NCBI RefSeq assembly: GCF_013377085.1
Contig: NZ_JACAAX010000005.1
Span: 106,547-170,546 of the forward strand
Length of the DNA stretch: 64,000 nt
Direction: 5' to 3'
DNA from: Rhodoplanes sp.
GTDB lineage: Bacteria; Pseudomonadota; Alphaproteobacteria; Rhizobiales; Xanthobacteraceae
Shown: piece by piece, positions 37,334-48,448 of the stretch
Position numbering within the stretch: the first letter of the stretch is position 1
How the letters are laid out: each line of letters begins with the position of its first letter
Made by a program: the position numbers and the translations under genes
The notes under the pieces: model-generated
Told to the model about the DNA's origin: nothing
Seen by the model: the letters and a program-made list of their open reading frames with translations, nothing else
Database searches by the model: none

Positions 37334-40300
37334 TCATCGGGAAAGCTTGCGTTTTTCCTCGTCGGTGAGGCGCTCCAGGTCCGAACGGCTGAGCGGTCCG
37401 AAGCCGACGATCTGGATCGGATCGGCGGGGTCGTAGCTGCTGCGCTTGTCCGGCGGCTTGCGACGGCCCCCCTCGTCGCCCGGCGCGCCGTCCTCGCCGC
37501 TCGCTCCGCCATAGCCGAGGATCTCGACGATGATCACGCTCGGCCGCTCGGCCGCACTCGTCTGCCGGGTGGCGTTCGCCACGGCATCGGCGGCGGCCTT
37601 GTCTTTGGTCTGGACGGTGAGGACCGCGACGGCCTCGGGCGCCTTCGGCACGCCCTTGGTCTGGCCGCCGACCTGGATGTTGTCGATGTTCAAGACGAAA
37701 CGCGCCGCCACCGTGAAATCGCCCGAGACGCGGATGCCGCCGTCGCCGGCATTGACCGTGCCTTGCGGGGCGATCAGGTGGACATCGCCTTCGGCGACGC
37801 CGTTGTAGCCGATCACCGTCCCGATGCCGCTGCCGGTGATGTCCGGGGATTCGGTGACCTTGGTGTTGGCATCGACGTCGGTGGCGACGGTCGGCTTGGA
37901 CACCGAGCGGGCCGTCTTGGCGCCGCGGCCGGCATCGATGTCGCCCCGCGTCGACCAGATGACCTCGTCGCCGCCCGCGAAGGTGAGAATGCGCGACTGG
38001 TTCACCGCCACGTCGCGATCGGCGAAGATGCCGATATTGCCGCCGCCGAGCGTCACCACACCGTATTTGTCCGACACGACGGCGCTGACGGCGGCCGCCT
38101 GGAAGATGCCGCCGGGCGCCAGAATATCGATATCGCCGCCGGCCTTGGTCTGCAGCATGAGGTTGCCGAACTTGGCGTCGCCCTTCCAGCCGGCGCCCGG
38201 AAACAGCGTGGCGATCGCCGCATAGCCGCGGTTGTAGCCGCCATTGAGGGGGTTGCCCTTGGCGTCGAGCGTGTTCTGGTCGTTGTCGGCTTCGCGCAGC
38301 TCCTCGATATAGACCTCGCGCAGGAAGCGCTGCTGCGTCAGCGTCGGCAGCGACTTGAACCGCGCGAAGGCGTCGAGCGGCGCCAGCGTCTGCCCGGTGA
38401 TCCTGGCGACGAAGCCGACCACGCCCTCGCGCAGCACATGGATATTGCCGCTCTTGCGGGTCTCCTGGCTGGTCACGAGATAGATCGGCAGCGTGATCCC
38501 GCCGACATCGACTTTGAGATAGTCCGGCATCGCCGCGACATTGGCGGGGTCCAGATAGGCGGCGATCAGCGCGTCATAGGCCGGCTGCTTGCCGCCCATG
38601 CCGGCGAGAACGGAAATGCCGGCGCCGCCGGCCGGCAGGCCCGCCACGACCTGATAGAGATTCAAGCGATTGTTGAAATAGAGATTGCCTAAGCTCTGAA
38701 TCTGGGCGCTGGGGCTGTAGACGTCGCGGCCGGCGGACAATTCGAGCGCCCCCGGGCCGAGGATCGTGATGGTCCCCGGGATGATGTCGTTGCCCGCCTC
38801 GAGCAGCGACACGTCCGTGCGATTGACGTTGCGAAGCTGGAAGCTGTCGTTGCGGATGTCGGTGCCGGCGCGGAACCAGGTCTGCTCGCTGGTGGTGACC
38901 GCGCCCCTGATCTCGGACGACATCGAAGCCGCCGGCAGAGCCGCGATGATCGACCCGGTGCGCGCATAGATCCGGCTCGGCTCGGTGTCGACGATGCCGA
39001 GGCTCGTCCCGTTCGCGAGCAGCTTGATGGCGAGATCGCTGTTCTGGGTGGCTCCGGACGTCGGCAGCAACGGCGACGGCAACATGTCGGCGGTCGCCCA
39101 TGACATCACGATCGGGCCGTTGAGCAGGACATTGCCCTCGGCGAGGATCTGCAGCTCCGGCTCACGGCCCGGCATCGTCATCAGGCGGTTGAACATCATG
39201 TTGGAGGACGGGCCGGTCATCGGCGGAATCTGCACATTGCCGTTGAGCGCCGTGATGCTCGTCCTCGACGGATAGAGATTGGCGGCACTGGTGGTGAACC
39301 ACTGATAGCTCTCCTCGGACGTCACGCAGCAATGGTCGAAGATGCTCACCGAGACGAAGCGCGACAGATACTTGCCCTGGTCGACCAGGATGACATTGCC
39401 GCCGACCGAGGTGAGATCGAGCGCGGTGCGTTCGGTATAGCCGCTCATCGAGACGGTACCGGCCATCAGCGGATCGAGCACCGTCTGCAGCCGCAGATCG
39501 CCCGCCGTCGTCACCGACATCGTGGCGTCGCCGAGCGCCAGCACCGGCGCCAGGACATAGCTGGTGGTCGAGCCGGGGGCCGTGGTGACGATCACGCCGG
39601 CGGTGCGCCCGGTCGCGAACTCGCCGGCCACGATGGTGCCGGCCCCGCGCCCGACATAGAGCTGGCCGCCGCGGATCGCCCCGCCGACATCGACGTCGAG
39701 GGCGCCGCCGTTGCGAATCGCGAGGGATTTGGCCGGCACCGCCGCGGTGCCGCCGCTGACCCGGCCGTTGGTCGCCAATGCGACCACGAGATTGGCGAGA
39801 TCACCGCCGGCGACGAGCGAGACATTGCCGCCGCCGAGCGCGCCGACGCCGTTGGAGAAGGCGGTGTAATCGACCCACCAGGACGATTGCACGGTGAAGA
39901 TCCCGCCGGCGCCGGTCGTGCCTTGATGCTGCAACCAGTCGGCGATGATCTGGCCGTTCAGCGAGCCGACCGGCTCGGTGGGCGCGGCGACGCTGCCCTG
40001 CGCCGCGATGCTGAGATTGCCGCCGTTGACGCCGTAGCTCGCCGCGGCCGGCTTGGCGAAATTCGCCACGTCGGCATCCTTCTGTCCGGCCGTGTAGACG
40101 ACGGACTTGTAGTTGGCGAGAGAGACGTCGCGCCCGGCGCGCACGGCGAGATCGCCGGTGCCGGTGCGCACCAGCTTGCCGGCCGCCGCGCTGCCGATCG
40201 TGACCGAGCCGCTCGCCGCCGGCAACCCCGCCGAGGGCACCGTGGCCAACATGCCGGCGGAGGTCAGATCGGCCCCGGCCACCAGCCGCAGATCCCACGA

Positions 40301-43300
40301 CGCGCCGCTCGAGAGGGTGCCGCTGCTCAGCGCCGTCGAGAAGCCGTCGCTGAGATTGCCGAGAATGGCGAGATTGCCGGCGGCGCGCAGCGTCAGCCCG
40401 CCCTGGCGCAGGCTGGCGTCGAACCGGCTGTTCAGATCGAGATCCGAGGCCAGCGTGAGATCGCCGCTGCTGCGGATCTCGATCCCCGCCATGATGCCGA
40501 AGCCCTTGCCGGCGAGCCGTCCGGGCCTGGCGGCCATGAAGGTCGCGGCATCCGTCGCCGCGGTCGCCATCGCGGTGTCGACCGACGTGTCGGTGTAGAC
40601 GCCGACCGCCTCCAGCACGGCCGCGCTGCCGCCGTTGACGACGCGTGCGCCCGTGATCGTGGCATCGAGACGATCGACCGCGACATCGACATGGTCGCCG
40701 GCGCCGCCGGTGTGACGAGACGCGCCGGCGAGGCCATTGGTCTGCAGCGCGCGCAGCCGCACGACGCCGCCCTGGCCGCCGCCGACGTCGATCGTGCCGC
40801 CCGCGAGATCCAATGTGCCGCCGGCGACACCGGCCAGCGTTCCGCCGACCGCATCGAGCAGCACCCGGCCGCCGCCGAGCTCGGCGGTGGCGTTGGCATT
40901 GAGGCGCGCGCCCGCGTTCATCGTGATGCCGTTGCCGGCGGAAATCGAGATGCTCCCGCCATAGGCCGATTTCGCGTCGACGAGGCCGTTGATCGTCACC
41001 GACCCCCGATCGGCGACCAGGCCGAAATTCGCCACCGTGGTGACGCCGTCGATCGACACATCGCCCGAGCGGATACGGAACTGGCGCGACGCATAGAAGC
41101 CGGCCTCGTTGAGGCGCCGATTGAGGCCGGCGAAATCCGGCAAGGCGTCGATGTCGAGACTGAACGAGCCGCCGACGCCGCGCCCGGCCTGCGCCCTGAG
41201 GCTGCCGTCGAGCGCGACCGTGCCGCCGCCGGTCGCCGTCACGGCCAGCGTGCCGGCATTGCCGCCATTGTCGTCGGCCTGCAGATCGATGGTCGCCCCC
41301 GCCGCCACGCGCACGCTGCCGCCGATGGCGGTCAGCGATACGCGGCCGGCGTCGGCATAGGCCACGACATCGTAGAACCGCTTGCCGAAACCACCGACAT
41401 CGACGATGGCGCCGTCCTCGACGACGACATCACCGCTGGTGGCGGTGAGGTCGACGGCGCCGCCCGGCGCCAGAATGCGGCCGTCGACCGTGACATGGCC
41501 GCCCGTGAAGGCGAGACGCGCGCCGAGGCTTTGCCCGCTGTCGGTGAGGTCGCCCAACCCGCCGCCGGACACCGACAGGGCGCCGAGCGTCGTCACGCTC
41601 TGATAGGCCCCGCCCCGTCCGGTGACCACCGGCGCCACCAGGGCGACCGCGGCCGCGGCCGCATCGAGGGCGCCGTTGCCCTCGCCGACGATCCGTCGCG
41701 TGCCGCTCAGCATGACTGCATTGAAGCCGCGGATCGCCTTGTTTCCCACTCCCAGCACCAGTTCTCCGGCGTGGAAGGCCAGTGTGCCGCTTCCCGTGCC
41801 GGTCGGCTCGACCAGGGTCGCGCTCGAGTTCTTCAGCGTGATCTTGTCGGCCGCGATGGCGACGCTGTTGCTGCCGTAGCCGACCAGCCCGGCGGCATCC
41901 AGCACCACATCGCCGACGCCGCTGTCGCCGAAATTCAGCGACGCGAACAGATCGATGGTCGAATAGCTCCGCAGCGTCAGGGTCCGGGTGCTGGACAATT
42001 GCGCGAGGTTCTGGGCCGACAGGACCAGCCCGCCGCCGCCGCCGCCGAGCCCGATCCGGCCGCTCGACAGCGTCAAGGCGTCGCCCGACACCTGCGCCGA
42101 GCTCGACAGCGCGGTGTTGCGGGTGGCATCGATCAGGAGCGCCTTGCCGCCGGCCAACCTGGCGCCGGCGCCGATCGTCACCAGGCCGCCGGTCGAGGTG
42201 ACGACGTTCTGGCGGATCACATTGATGGCGCCGCCGTTCGACACCCGAATCAAGGCGCCGTAGTCGCTGCTGGCGCTGACCGGGGCGATCACCAGGTCGC
42301 CGGCGCGAGCGGCGATGTCGCCCTGTGCGACGACCGCGCTGCCGGCATCGACCGCGATCGAGCCGGTCGCGGCGAGCATGATTTCCGGTCCGCTCAGCGG
42401 CGCGCCGCCGTCGTTGCGCACGATGATGCTGCCGGCCATCACGGTGATGCGGGTGCCCGCCGGATCGACCGCACGGGTGCCGCCGATCAGCAGGCTGGCG
42501 GCGTGGTAGTTCGACAGCGCCGCCGAGTCGACGACCAGATAGCCCGCGAGGTCGGCGTCGTTTCGATGATCGCCGTTCACCACCGCGATCTTGGTCCCGG
42601 CGATGTCGACCAGGCCACCGATCCCGCCCGCCACCGCCTGCGATCTCAGTTGGCCGTCCAGGATCAGCGTCTGGGTCGCCTGCAGCACGACGGCGCCGCC
42701 GTCCATCGGCAGCCGCGGCGTCACCACGTTCACTCCGGTCAGGCGGTACTGGCCGAGCTTGAAGGCGTCGGAGGCGAAGAAGTCGTCGGCGAGCGCCTCG
42801 TTGTACTCGCTGTATCGGCGAAGCGTCGATCCCGACATCACCCGCCAGGACGACGCGAGCGGCTGGGCCGCGCCGCTCACCACATTGGCGCGATAGCCCG
42901 CCACCACCATGGCGCCGTCGTTCAAGGTCACGCTGCGGGTCAGGGCCTTGCCGGTCGAGCCCGTCACCATCTGCACCGTATAGGCGCCGGGCAGCAGCGC
43001 ATATTGGGCCGGCAGCAGCGTGTACCAGCCGGCCGCCAGGCCGTCGCCGCCGGCGAGCCAGATGCGGTCGCCGACCGCCAGCGAGGCCGTGGTGTTGCGC
43101 GGCGCGATGGCCGAGCTGTAGGACGGAATGATCGCGTACACGCCGGCCATCGCCAGCACATCGTGCGAGCCGCCCGGCCCGGCGACGAATTCCGATGCGT
43201 AGAGATCGCCGCCGCCGCTGATGTCGACGACCGCGCCCGACCTCTGGTTCACGGTCGGGGCCGACAGCGTCACCTTCTTGTCCGGCAGCGAGGCCAGGAC

Positions 43301-46300
43301 GTTGACGGTGGTACTGCCGAGCGGCGTCTGGGTCCAACTGTCGCCGTTGCTGAGATTGCCGTAGGGCAGGATCAGCCCGTTGCCGGACACCGAGGTCAGG
43401 CTGCCGGCGCCGAGCGTCAGGCTGGTGGTCGCCGACAGCGTGATGGTGCCGAACGGCGCCAGCAGCGTGCCGTCCTGCTCGATGACGGGCGCCGACACGG
43501 TGAGCGATCCGGCCACCGAGTAGGGCAGGGTCGCCGCGCCGTTCTGCAGCACCGTGATGCTGCCGTTGGACTTGATGGTCGCCGCCACGCCCGACACCGG
43601 ATAGACGTCCGCCGCCTTGATGGTCAGCTTGCCCTCGGCGTCGAGCCGGCCGCCGACCTTTTGGGCGGCGGAGGCACTGGCCGCGGAAATCGCGTCGATG
43701 CGCAGCTCGCCGGTCTCCAGCGAGGTCTCGCCGTAGCCGCGGATATTGTTGGCGCCGAGAACCTCGATCAGTGGTGCCGCGAGCGTCAGCTTGCCGGTCG
43801 TCGCGCTCGAATAGGCCGACGAATAGGCCGCCAGATTGCCGGCACTGTTGAAGACGATGTCGTTCGCCCGCAACGTCGCATTGCTGCCGGCCACGACGCT
43901 GCTGAGCCGCGACATGTTGCCGGACAGGTTGAGCGTCAGGGTTCCCGGAACGCCGACGACGACGTTGCTGCCGAGCCGGATGCCGCTCGGCGTGGTGATC
44001 GAGACGTTGCCGAAGCCGCCGTTGGAGAGCGAACTCGCCGCCACCCGCGTCACGCCGACCGCGGTCGTCGCCTGCATGTCGGGGATGGTGATTTTGGTCG
44101 TCAGTGCCGACGAGGTGTAGAAATATTTGCTGAGAAGTTCGACAAAGGGCTGGGAGATGGCGGTGTTGTACTCCCACGCCTTGACCGATGCGGTGGCGCC
44201 GCCGGCATCCGCCGCGCGTCCGTCGACCACCAGCACGCCGTATTGCAACTGCGTGCGCAACTGGTTGAGCGCGGTCCGCATGCTGGTGCTCGTCGCGACT
44301 GTCCCACTGTACTCGTCGTAGATATCGAGATCGCAGGTCGTGCAATTCACCAAGATCGATTTGGCGACTCCGGTCGCCGGGTCTTTGTACCAAACTGTCG
44401 TCGGCAGGGTGGGCGACATGAGCAACGGCGAGGTGGACACGACCGTCGCCGGCGACGTCTCGGTGATCGACAGCGTGCCGCCGGCAGCGCCGGGGCCGCC
44501 GGCATAGCCGAGCAGCGTGGCGTCGATGGTCGAGGTGCCGACGCCGGTGTCGGTCAATGCGATCGAGCCGCCATTGCTGACCAGGCGGATGCGTTGCTCG
44601 CCCGGTAGGACGCCGCGCACCGGCGGCCGATCGATATCGGCGGCGGCGCCGGAGACGTCGAGCAGCGATCCCGCCGTCAACGTGATGGTGCCGGTGCTGT
44701 AGTTGGCGGGATTGCCGGCCGCGATCGCGATCGACCCGCCTTGCAGCACGCTGCCGCCGAGATATCCGCGCGCATCGGCGGCGATCAGCGGCACGCCGCG
44801 CGCCAGCAGCCGCGCCGTCGCGGCCAGGGTGACGTTTCCCCCGGCCGTCACGCCGATGGACCCGGCCGGCGCGATCAGCGTGCCGCGCACGATCGCATCG
44901 CCCGAGACCGCGAGGCCGATGCTGCCGCCGATGTCGGTCCGCACCACGGCGCCGGTTCCGACCGTCACGACGGAGCCCGAGAGCGACAATGACGCCGGCA
45001 ACCGGGCGGCCCGGTCGATGTCCCGCAAGGCCCGCAACGGTCCGAGGTCGGTGATCTTCGCCCCCGAGGCGACGCGGGACAGATCGATGCCGACGAGATC
45101 GATGTTGAGCGGTGCCTGATCGACGACCGCCCCGTCCGGCACGAGGATGGTCAAGGGCGCCACCGTCAAATCCGGCAGAGCGACGCTCAGGGATCGAAAG
45201 CCGCGATCGCTGAACACCGTGCCGGGCAGATAGAGAGTCGCGGGGTCGGCCGGCGCCGCGCCACCGAGCTGAACGGCAGCCGTCGTGCGGATGTTGAGGG
45301 CGCCGCCCGATCCCGCCGCGTAGGCCCGCATGTCGAGGCGGGCGATCTGCGCGGCGGTCCGCGCGTAGATGTCGATGCTGCCGGCATTGCCGGCCTTGAG
45401 CCTGGTCTTGCCGCCGGACGAGCTCAACCGCCCGCCGCCGGACACGTCGAGAACCGGGGTGCCGGTGCCGGACAGGTAGGCCGCCAAGGTGATCTTGCCG
45501 CCGTCGATGGCGGGCGCCCGCGCGCCCGCGCCGTCGATGAGCTCGTTGACCCATTCGCCGCCGACATCGATGACCGAGCCCGACTCGAGGACAATCGAGT
45601 TGGCCGCGCCCAGCGACACCGTTCCGCCGGCGATGCGGATGGTGCCGCCGATGGTGAAATCGCCGACCCCGGGCCCGGCGCCGCTCACCGAGAACGCCGT
45701 CTTGGGCGTCAGCTCGAGCGTCTCGCCGGCCGCCAGGCCGAGGCTCTTGGTGACGTAGAACTTGAACGCCCCCATGCCCGATGCGGCCAGAATGTCGGAG
45801 TCGAGATAGGTCGTCTTCTTCTGGTACGAGTTCACGTCGGTGGCGCTGCCGCCGAACCAAGTCGCGCCCAGGACGGATCTCGAGTCGAACCCGGCCGGCA
45901 GCATCGTCGGGTGGGACGAGATGATCAGATTGCCGATCTGCCACTGGGTCTCCTCGGCGGCGCTGCCGCCGACCGTGAACGTGCCGGCCGTCGCCGGCGT
46001 GCCGATGCCCGCGCTCTGTCGTCGCCCGGCGATCACGCCGCCGAAGAAATCGCCCTCCAGCACGATCCCTTCCGCGCCATAGAGCTGGATCGCGCCGGCG
46101 TTGCGCCCTTCCGTGTAGCCGGCCTCGAAGCGCCGGCTGTTGGCGCGGCTCAGCCGGTTGACATAGGTGTCGGTGACGCTCCAGCGGGAGTGCGAAATGG
46201 TGGAGTCGCCGACAAGACCGACATAGACCCGGTCGGGCGTCGCCTCGCCGATATCGTAGATGCGGCCGTCCGCCCCGAGCAGCTTGGTGGTGGTGATCCA

Positions 46301-48397
46301 GCCGTCGGCATAGCGCACGGAGCCGCCGGACACGTCGAGACTCGAGCCGGCCCGGGTGATCAGCGCGCCGCTCGACTTGACGAGGATCGACCCGCCCACG
46401 GTGGACAGCTCGGCCAGTGTCGTCTTGCCGGTGCCGATCCAGGCGCTGACATCGGCGAGCGGCGTGCCCGTCCATTTGCCCGCGACGTCGCCCCACGACA
46501 CGCCGGCCATCGGGCCGTCGGCAAAGGTGCCGCTCACCCGCCGATCGACCAGCACCGTCAACCCATGCAGCCATGACTCGCGGTAGAGCGGGGAATCCCG
46601 CAGCTCGTTGATGCGCAGCTCCGCCTTCACGACATTGCTTTCCATCGCCAGGGCGATGTCCTTGAGCCCGGCGACGCTGAGATAGGCGTTTTCGGCGATA
46701 TAGACCTCGCTGCCGTCGCGGAGGCCGGTCTCGCCCGGCACCGGCTTTTCGCCGGCTTGCGGCCAGGTGCTGGCGACGAGGCTGATCTTGCCGGCCGGCG
46801 CGATGATGCTCGCCTGCGATTCGATGTCGATCGTCTTGCCGCGAATGGCGACCTGCCCGGCGGTGTAACGATTGGCCAGAGCGGTGAGCTCGATCTCGCT
46901 GGTGTCGCCGGCGTCCGGCAGGACGCTGACGACGCTGCCGCCGCCGAGCGTGACCTTGCCGGCCGACCAGTAGAACAGCTCGGCCATCCCGCTCGCATAG
47001 GCCATCAAGCCCTGGTCCCAGGCGAGCAGGCGGACGGTGCCGTCGCGGTTGTTGAGCGCCGTGGTGACGCCGAGCCAGCCGTTCTGGGTGATGTCGCGTC
47101 CCGCCAGGGTGATGTTGCCGCGGTCGGCGAGGACCACGCCGTCGTTGACGACGCTGTAGCCGACCGTCGCGGCGCGCGCCGCCATCTGCGGCAGGATGAC
47201 GTCGCGCATCGACTTGTTGAAATTACTGAGCGGGGTGCCGGCGGACATGAGCCCCGAGGTCAGTTGATCGTAATAGAACGCATAGGGCGACGGCGCCGAC
47301 ACCGCGACGTCGAGGCCGCGCACCAGGACGTTGGGCGTCAGCGTGGTGCCGGTCAGGACCGGGCTTGTCGCCAGCCAGACCTGCTCGCCCGCCGCCAGGA
47401 TGACCTGGCCGTCCGGCGCCGAAATCTGGCCCCGGTTGGCCACATGCGGCGCGAACAGCAACGCCTTGCCGCCGCTCGCGACGTTGATCGTGGCGCCGGC
47501 CTGGACGACGACGTCGCCCGGCACGCGGTCCGGCACATAAGGCGCCACCTGGCGCGGGTCGCCGACCTCCACGAGGAGCGGCATCACGTCGGCGTAATCG
47601 CCGAACTGCGGCCGCGCCGTGGTCCAGTTTCCGTTGCCGTCCAGAAAGACGTAGAGCGGGGCGTCGATGCCGGCCTGGAACTGGTCGTTCTTCAGGTTCA
47701 GGCTCGACGCCACGAACGTGTTGGCGTTGATCTGGCTCGAGCCGCCGAAGATGATGCCGTTCTTGTTGATGACATAGACCTGTCCGTCGGCCCGGATGGT
47801 GCCGAGGATGCGGCTCGGCGCCAGGCTCGGATCGATGACGCGGTTGAGCGCGATCCACTGGCTGGCATTGCTGCCGCCGGCGGTCTGATTGAAATAGAGA
47901 TCCGTCTCGCGCCCGACATTGAAGCTCGACCAGGTCAGGATCGCTTTGGACGTGGTCTGCTTGATCTCCACCTGGGTGCGGCCGGTCGCACCCGTGGACG
48001 AGGTGGGCAGATCGGCGCCCTGCCACAGGCCGGAGCCGAAATCCGTGGCGCTCGGCACCGCACCCGGGGCGACCACCAGACCGCCGGGCGCGAGACCGTT
48101 GCGAACGCCACCGGCCGCGGCCGATGCCGCGGCCCGCGCCGCCGCCTGGACGTCGCGCATGGCGCGCAGCGAATCATTGACCCGGATCAGCGCCTGGGCC
48201 GAGGCCGCGGCCGCCGCCTGCGAGGCCGCCGTCGAGGCCGCGGCTGCTCCCGCCGCCTGATTGACGACGCTGTCGCGCAGGCCGCCGGCTTCGGCCGGGA
48301 CCGGCATGGTCGCCGTCAACGCGGCGAGGCTGGTCCCCGCCAGAAGGGCCCGTCGTGTGTGGCGGCAGAGGCGATTCAAGCTGGTACGGAGCGGCAT
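37334..48397 (-). CDS. Giant filamentous-haemagglutinin-like exoprotein, module 3 (3,687 aa)
   Basis: Start taken at the ATG at 48397 (MPLRTSLNRLCRHTRRALLA), which gives a normal extended signal region ending near PAEAGGLRDS. An in-frame ATG at 48487 would add 30 Arg-rich residues. An Ala-rich helical stretch precedes the TPS domain (AILTWSSFNVGRETDLYFNQ, LNRVIDPSLAPSRILGTIRA, VYVINKNGIIFGGSSQINA). A long repetitive beta-helix follows. Near the end come SWWVDYTAFSNGVGALGGGN, GGDIDILAPGGIF and NIGIFADRDVAVNQSRILTF, parallel to the module 2 protein. The tail is SVIIVEILGYGGASGED plus a charged end (LERLTDEEKRKLSR). It lies 168 bp after FecR, with a CCGTCTT motif in the gap. Likely an adhesin under control of the module 3 sigma factor. 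Confidence 0.92.
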   Translation of the reverse strand: MPLRTSLNRLCRHTRRALLAGTSLAALTATMPVPAEAGGLRDSVVNQAAGAAAASTAASQAAAAASAQALIRVNDSLRAMRDVQAAARAAASAAAGGVRNGLAPGGLVVAPGAVPSATDFGSGLWQGADLPTSSTGATGRTQVEIKQTTSKAILTWSSFNVGRETDLYFNQTAGGSNASQWIALNRVIDPSLAPSRILGTIRADGQVYVINKNGIIFGGSSQINANTFVASSLNLKNDQFQAGIDAPLYVFLDGNGNWTTARPQFGDYADVMPLLVEVGDPRQVAPYVPDRVPGDVVVQAGATINVASGGKALLFAPHVANRGQISAPDGQVILAAGEQVWLATSPVLTGTTLTPNVLVRGLDVAVSAPSPYAFYYDQLTSGLMSAGTPLSNFNKSMRDVILPQMAARAATVGYSVVNDGVVLADRGNITLAGRDITQNGWLGVTTALNNRDGTVRLLAWDQGLMAYASGMAELFYWSAGKVTLGGGSVVSVLPDAGDTSEIELTALANRYTAGQVAIRGKTIDIESQASIIAPAGKISLVASTWPQAGEKPVPGETGLRDGSEVYIAENAYLSVAGLKDIALAMESNVVKAELRINELRDSPLYRESWLHGLTVLVDRRVSGTFADGPMAGVSWGDVAGKWTGTPLADVSAWIGTGKTTLAELSTVGGSILVKSSGALITRAGSSLDVSGGSVRYADGWITTTKLLGADGRIYDIGEATPDRVYVGLVGDSTISHSRWSVTDTYVNRLSRANSRRFEAGYTEGRNAGAIQLYGAEGIVLEGDFFGGVIAGRRQSAGIGTPATAGTFTVGGSAAEETQWQIGNLIISSHPTMLPAGFDSRSVLGATWFGGSATDVNSYQKKTTYLDSDILAASGMGAFKFYVTKSLGLAAGETLELTPKTAFSVSGAGPGVGDFTIGGTIRIAGGTVSLGAANSIVLESGSVIDVGGEWVNELIDGAGARAPAIDGGKITLAAYLSGTGTPVLDVSGGGRLSSSGGKTRLKAGNAGSIDIYARTAAQIARLDMRAYAAGSGGALNIRTTAAVQLGGAAPADPATLYLPGTVFSDRGFRSLSVALPDLTVAPLTILVPDGAVVDQAPLNIDLVGIDLSRVASGAKITDLGPLRALRDIDRAARLPASLSLSGSVVTVGTGAVVRTDIGGSIGLAVSGDAIVRGTLIAPAGSIGVTAGGNVTLAATARLLARGVPLIAADARGYLGGSVLQGGSIAIAAGNPANYSTGTITLTAGSLLDVSGAAADIDRPPVRGVLPGEQRIRLVSNGGSIALTDTGVGTSTIDATLLGYAGGPGAAGGTLSITETSPATVVSTSPLLMSPTLPTTVWYKDPATGVAKSILVNCTTCDLDIYDEYSGTVATSTSMRTALNQLRTQLQYGVLVVDGRAADAGGATASVKAWEYNTAISQPFVELLSKYFYTSSALTTKITIPDMQATTAVGVTRVAASSLSNGGFGNVSITTPSGIRLGSNVVVGVPGTLTLNLSGNMSRLSSVVAGSNATLRANDIVFNSAGNLAAYSSAYSSATTGKLTLAAPLIEVLGANNIRGYGETSLETGELRIDAISAASASAAQKVGGRLDAEGKLTIKAADVYPVSGVAATIKSNGSITVLQNGAATLPYSVAGSLTVSAPVIEQDGTLLAPFGTITLSATTSLTLGAGSLTSVSGNGLILPYGNLSNGDSWTQTPLGSTTVNVLASLPDKKVTLSAPTVNQRSGAVVDISGGGDLYASEFVAGPGGSHDVLAMAGVYAIIPSYSSAIAPRNTTASLAVGDRIWLAGGDGLAAGWYTLLPAQYALLPGAYTVQMVTGSTGKALTRSVTLNDGAMVVAGYRANVVSGAAQPLASSWRVMSGSTLRRYSEYNEALADDFFASDAFKLGQYRLTGVNVVTPRLPMDGGAVVLQATQTLILDGQLRSQAVAGGIGGLVDIAGTKIAVVNGDHRNDADLAGYLVVDSAALSNYHAASLLIGGTRAVDPAGTRITVMAGSIIVRNDGGAPLSGPEIMLAATGSIAVDAGSAVVAQGDIAARAGDLVIAPVSASSDYGALIRVSNGGAINVIRQNVVTSTGGLVTIGAGARLAGGKALLIDATRNTALSSSAQVSGDALTLSSGRIGLGGGGGGLVLSAQNLAQLSSTRTLTLRSYSTIDLFASLNFGDSGVGDVVLDAAGLVGYGSNSVAIAADKITLKNSSATLVEPTGTGSGTLAFHAGELVLGVGNKAIRGFNAVMLSGTRRIVGEGNGALDAAAAAVALVAPVVTGRGGAYQSVTTLGALSVSGGGLGDLTDSGQSLGARLAFTGGHVTVDGRILAPGGAVDLTATSGDVVVEDGAIVDVGGFGKRFYDVVAYADAGRVSLTAIGGSVRVAAGATIDLQADDNGGNAGTLAVTATGGGTVALDGSLRAQAGRGVGGSFSLDIDALPDFAGLNRRLNEAGFYASRQFRIRSGDVSIDGVTTVANFGLVADRGSVTINGLVDAKSAYGGSISISAGNGITMNAGARLNANATAELGGGRVLLDAVGGTLAGVAGGTLDLAGGTIDVGGGQGGVVRLRALQTNGLAGASRHTGGAGDHVDVAVDRLDATITGARVVNGGSAAVLEAVGVYTDTSVDTAMATAATDAATFMAARPGRLAGKGFGIMAGIEIRSSGDLTLASDLDLNSRFDASLRQGGLTLRAAGNLAILGNLSDGFSTALSSGTLSSGASWDLRLVAGADLTSAGMLATVPSAGLPAASGSVTIGSAAAGKLVRTGTGDLAVRAGRDVSLANYKSVVYTAGQKDADVANFAKPAAASYGVNGGNLSIAAQGSVAAPTEPVGSLNGQIIADWLQHQGTTGAGGIFTVQSSWWVDYTAFSNGVGALGGGNVSLVAGGDLANLVVALATNGRVSGGTAAVPAKSLAIRNGGALDVDVGGAIRGGQLYVGRGAGTIVAGEFATGRTAGVIVTTAPGSTTSYVLAPVLALGDATMSVTTAGDLRLQTVLDPLMAGTVSMSGYTERTALDLTSVGGNVILVDQGKYLSRFVSVSIFDHCCVTSEESYQWFTTSAANLYPSRTSITALNGNVQIPPMTGPSSNMMFNRLMTMPGREPELQILAEGNVLLNGPIVMSWATADMLPSPLLPTSGATQNSDLAIKLLANGTSLGIVDTEPSRIYARTGSIIAALPAASMSSEIRGAVTTSEQTWFRAGTDIRNDSFQLRNVNRTDVSLLEAGNDIIPGTITILGPGALELSAGRDVYSPSAQIQSLGNLYFNNRLNLYQVVAGLPAGGAGISVLAGMGGKQPAYDALIAAYLDPANVAAMPDYLKVDVGGITLPIYLVTSQETRKSGNIHVLREGVVGFVARITGQTLAPLDAFARFKSLPTLTQQRFLREVYIEELREADNDQNTLDAKGNPLNGGYNRGYAAIATLFPGAGWKGDAKFGNLMLQTKAGGDIDILAPGGIFQAAAVSAVVSDKYGVVTLGGGNIGIFADRDVAVNQSRILTFAGGDEVIWSTRGDIDAGRGAKTARSVSKPTVATDVDANTKVTESPDITGSGIGTVIGYNGVAEGDVHLIAPQGTVNAGDGGIRVSGDFTVAARFVLNIDNIQVGGQTKGVPKAPEAVAVLTVQTKDKAAADAVANATRQTSAAERPSVIIVEILGYGGASGEDGAPGDEGGRRKPPDKRSSYDPADPIQIVGFGPLSRSDLERLTDEEKRKLSR

Positions 48398-48448
48398 GGT
48401 TGTGTTCCGGCACGACGACGGGGCTCGGCCCCGGCGGCGGCTGCCGTG

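Noticed and set aside
39332-44608. A 1,758-codon open frame on the plus strand, opposite module 3 FHA
   Set aside because: Arg/Gly/Asp/Ala-rich shadow of a high-GC repetitive gene; no domains, and the minus-strand FHA has clear TPS and C-terminal motifs.
41430-46574. A 1,714-codon open frame on the minus strand overlapping module 3 FHA in another frame
   Set aside because: Arg-rich composition without motifs; explained by codon bias of the real FHA frame.
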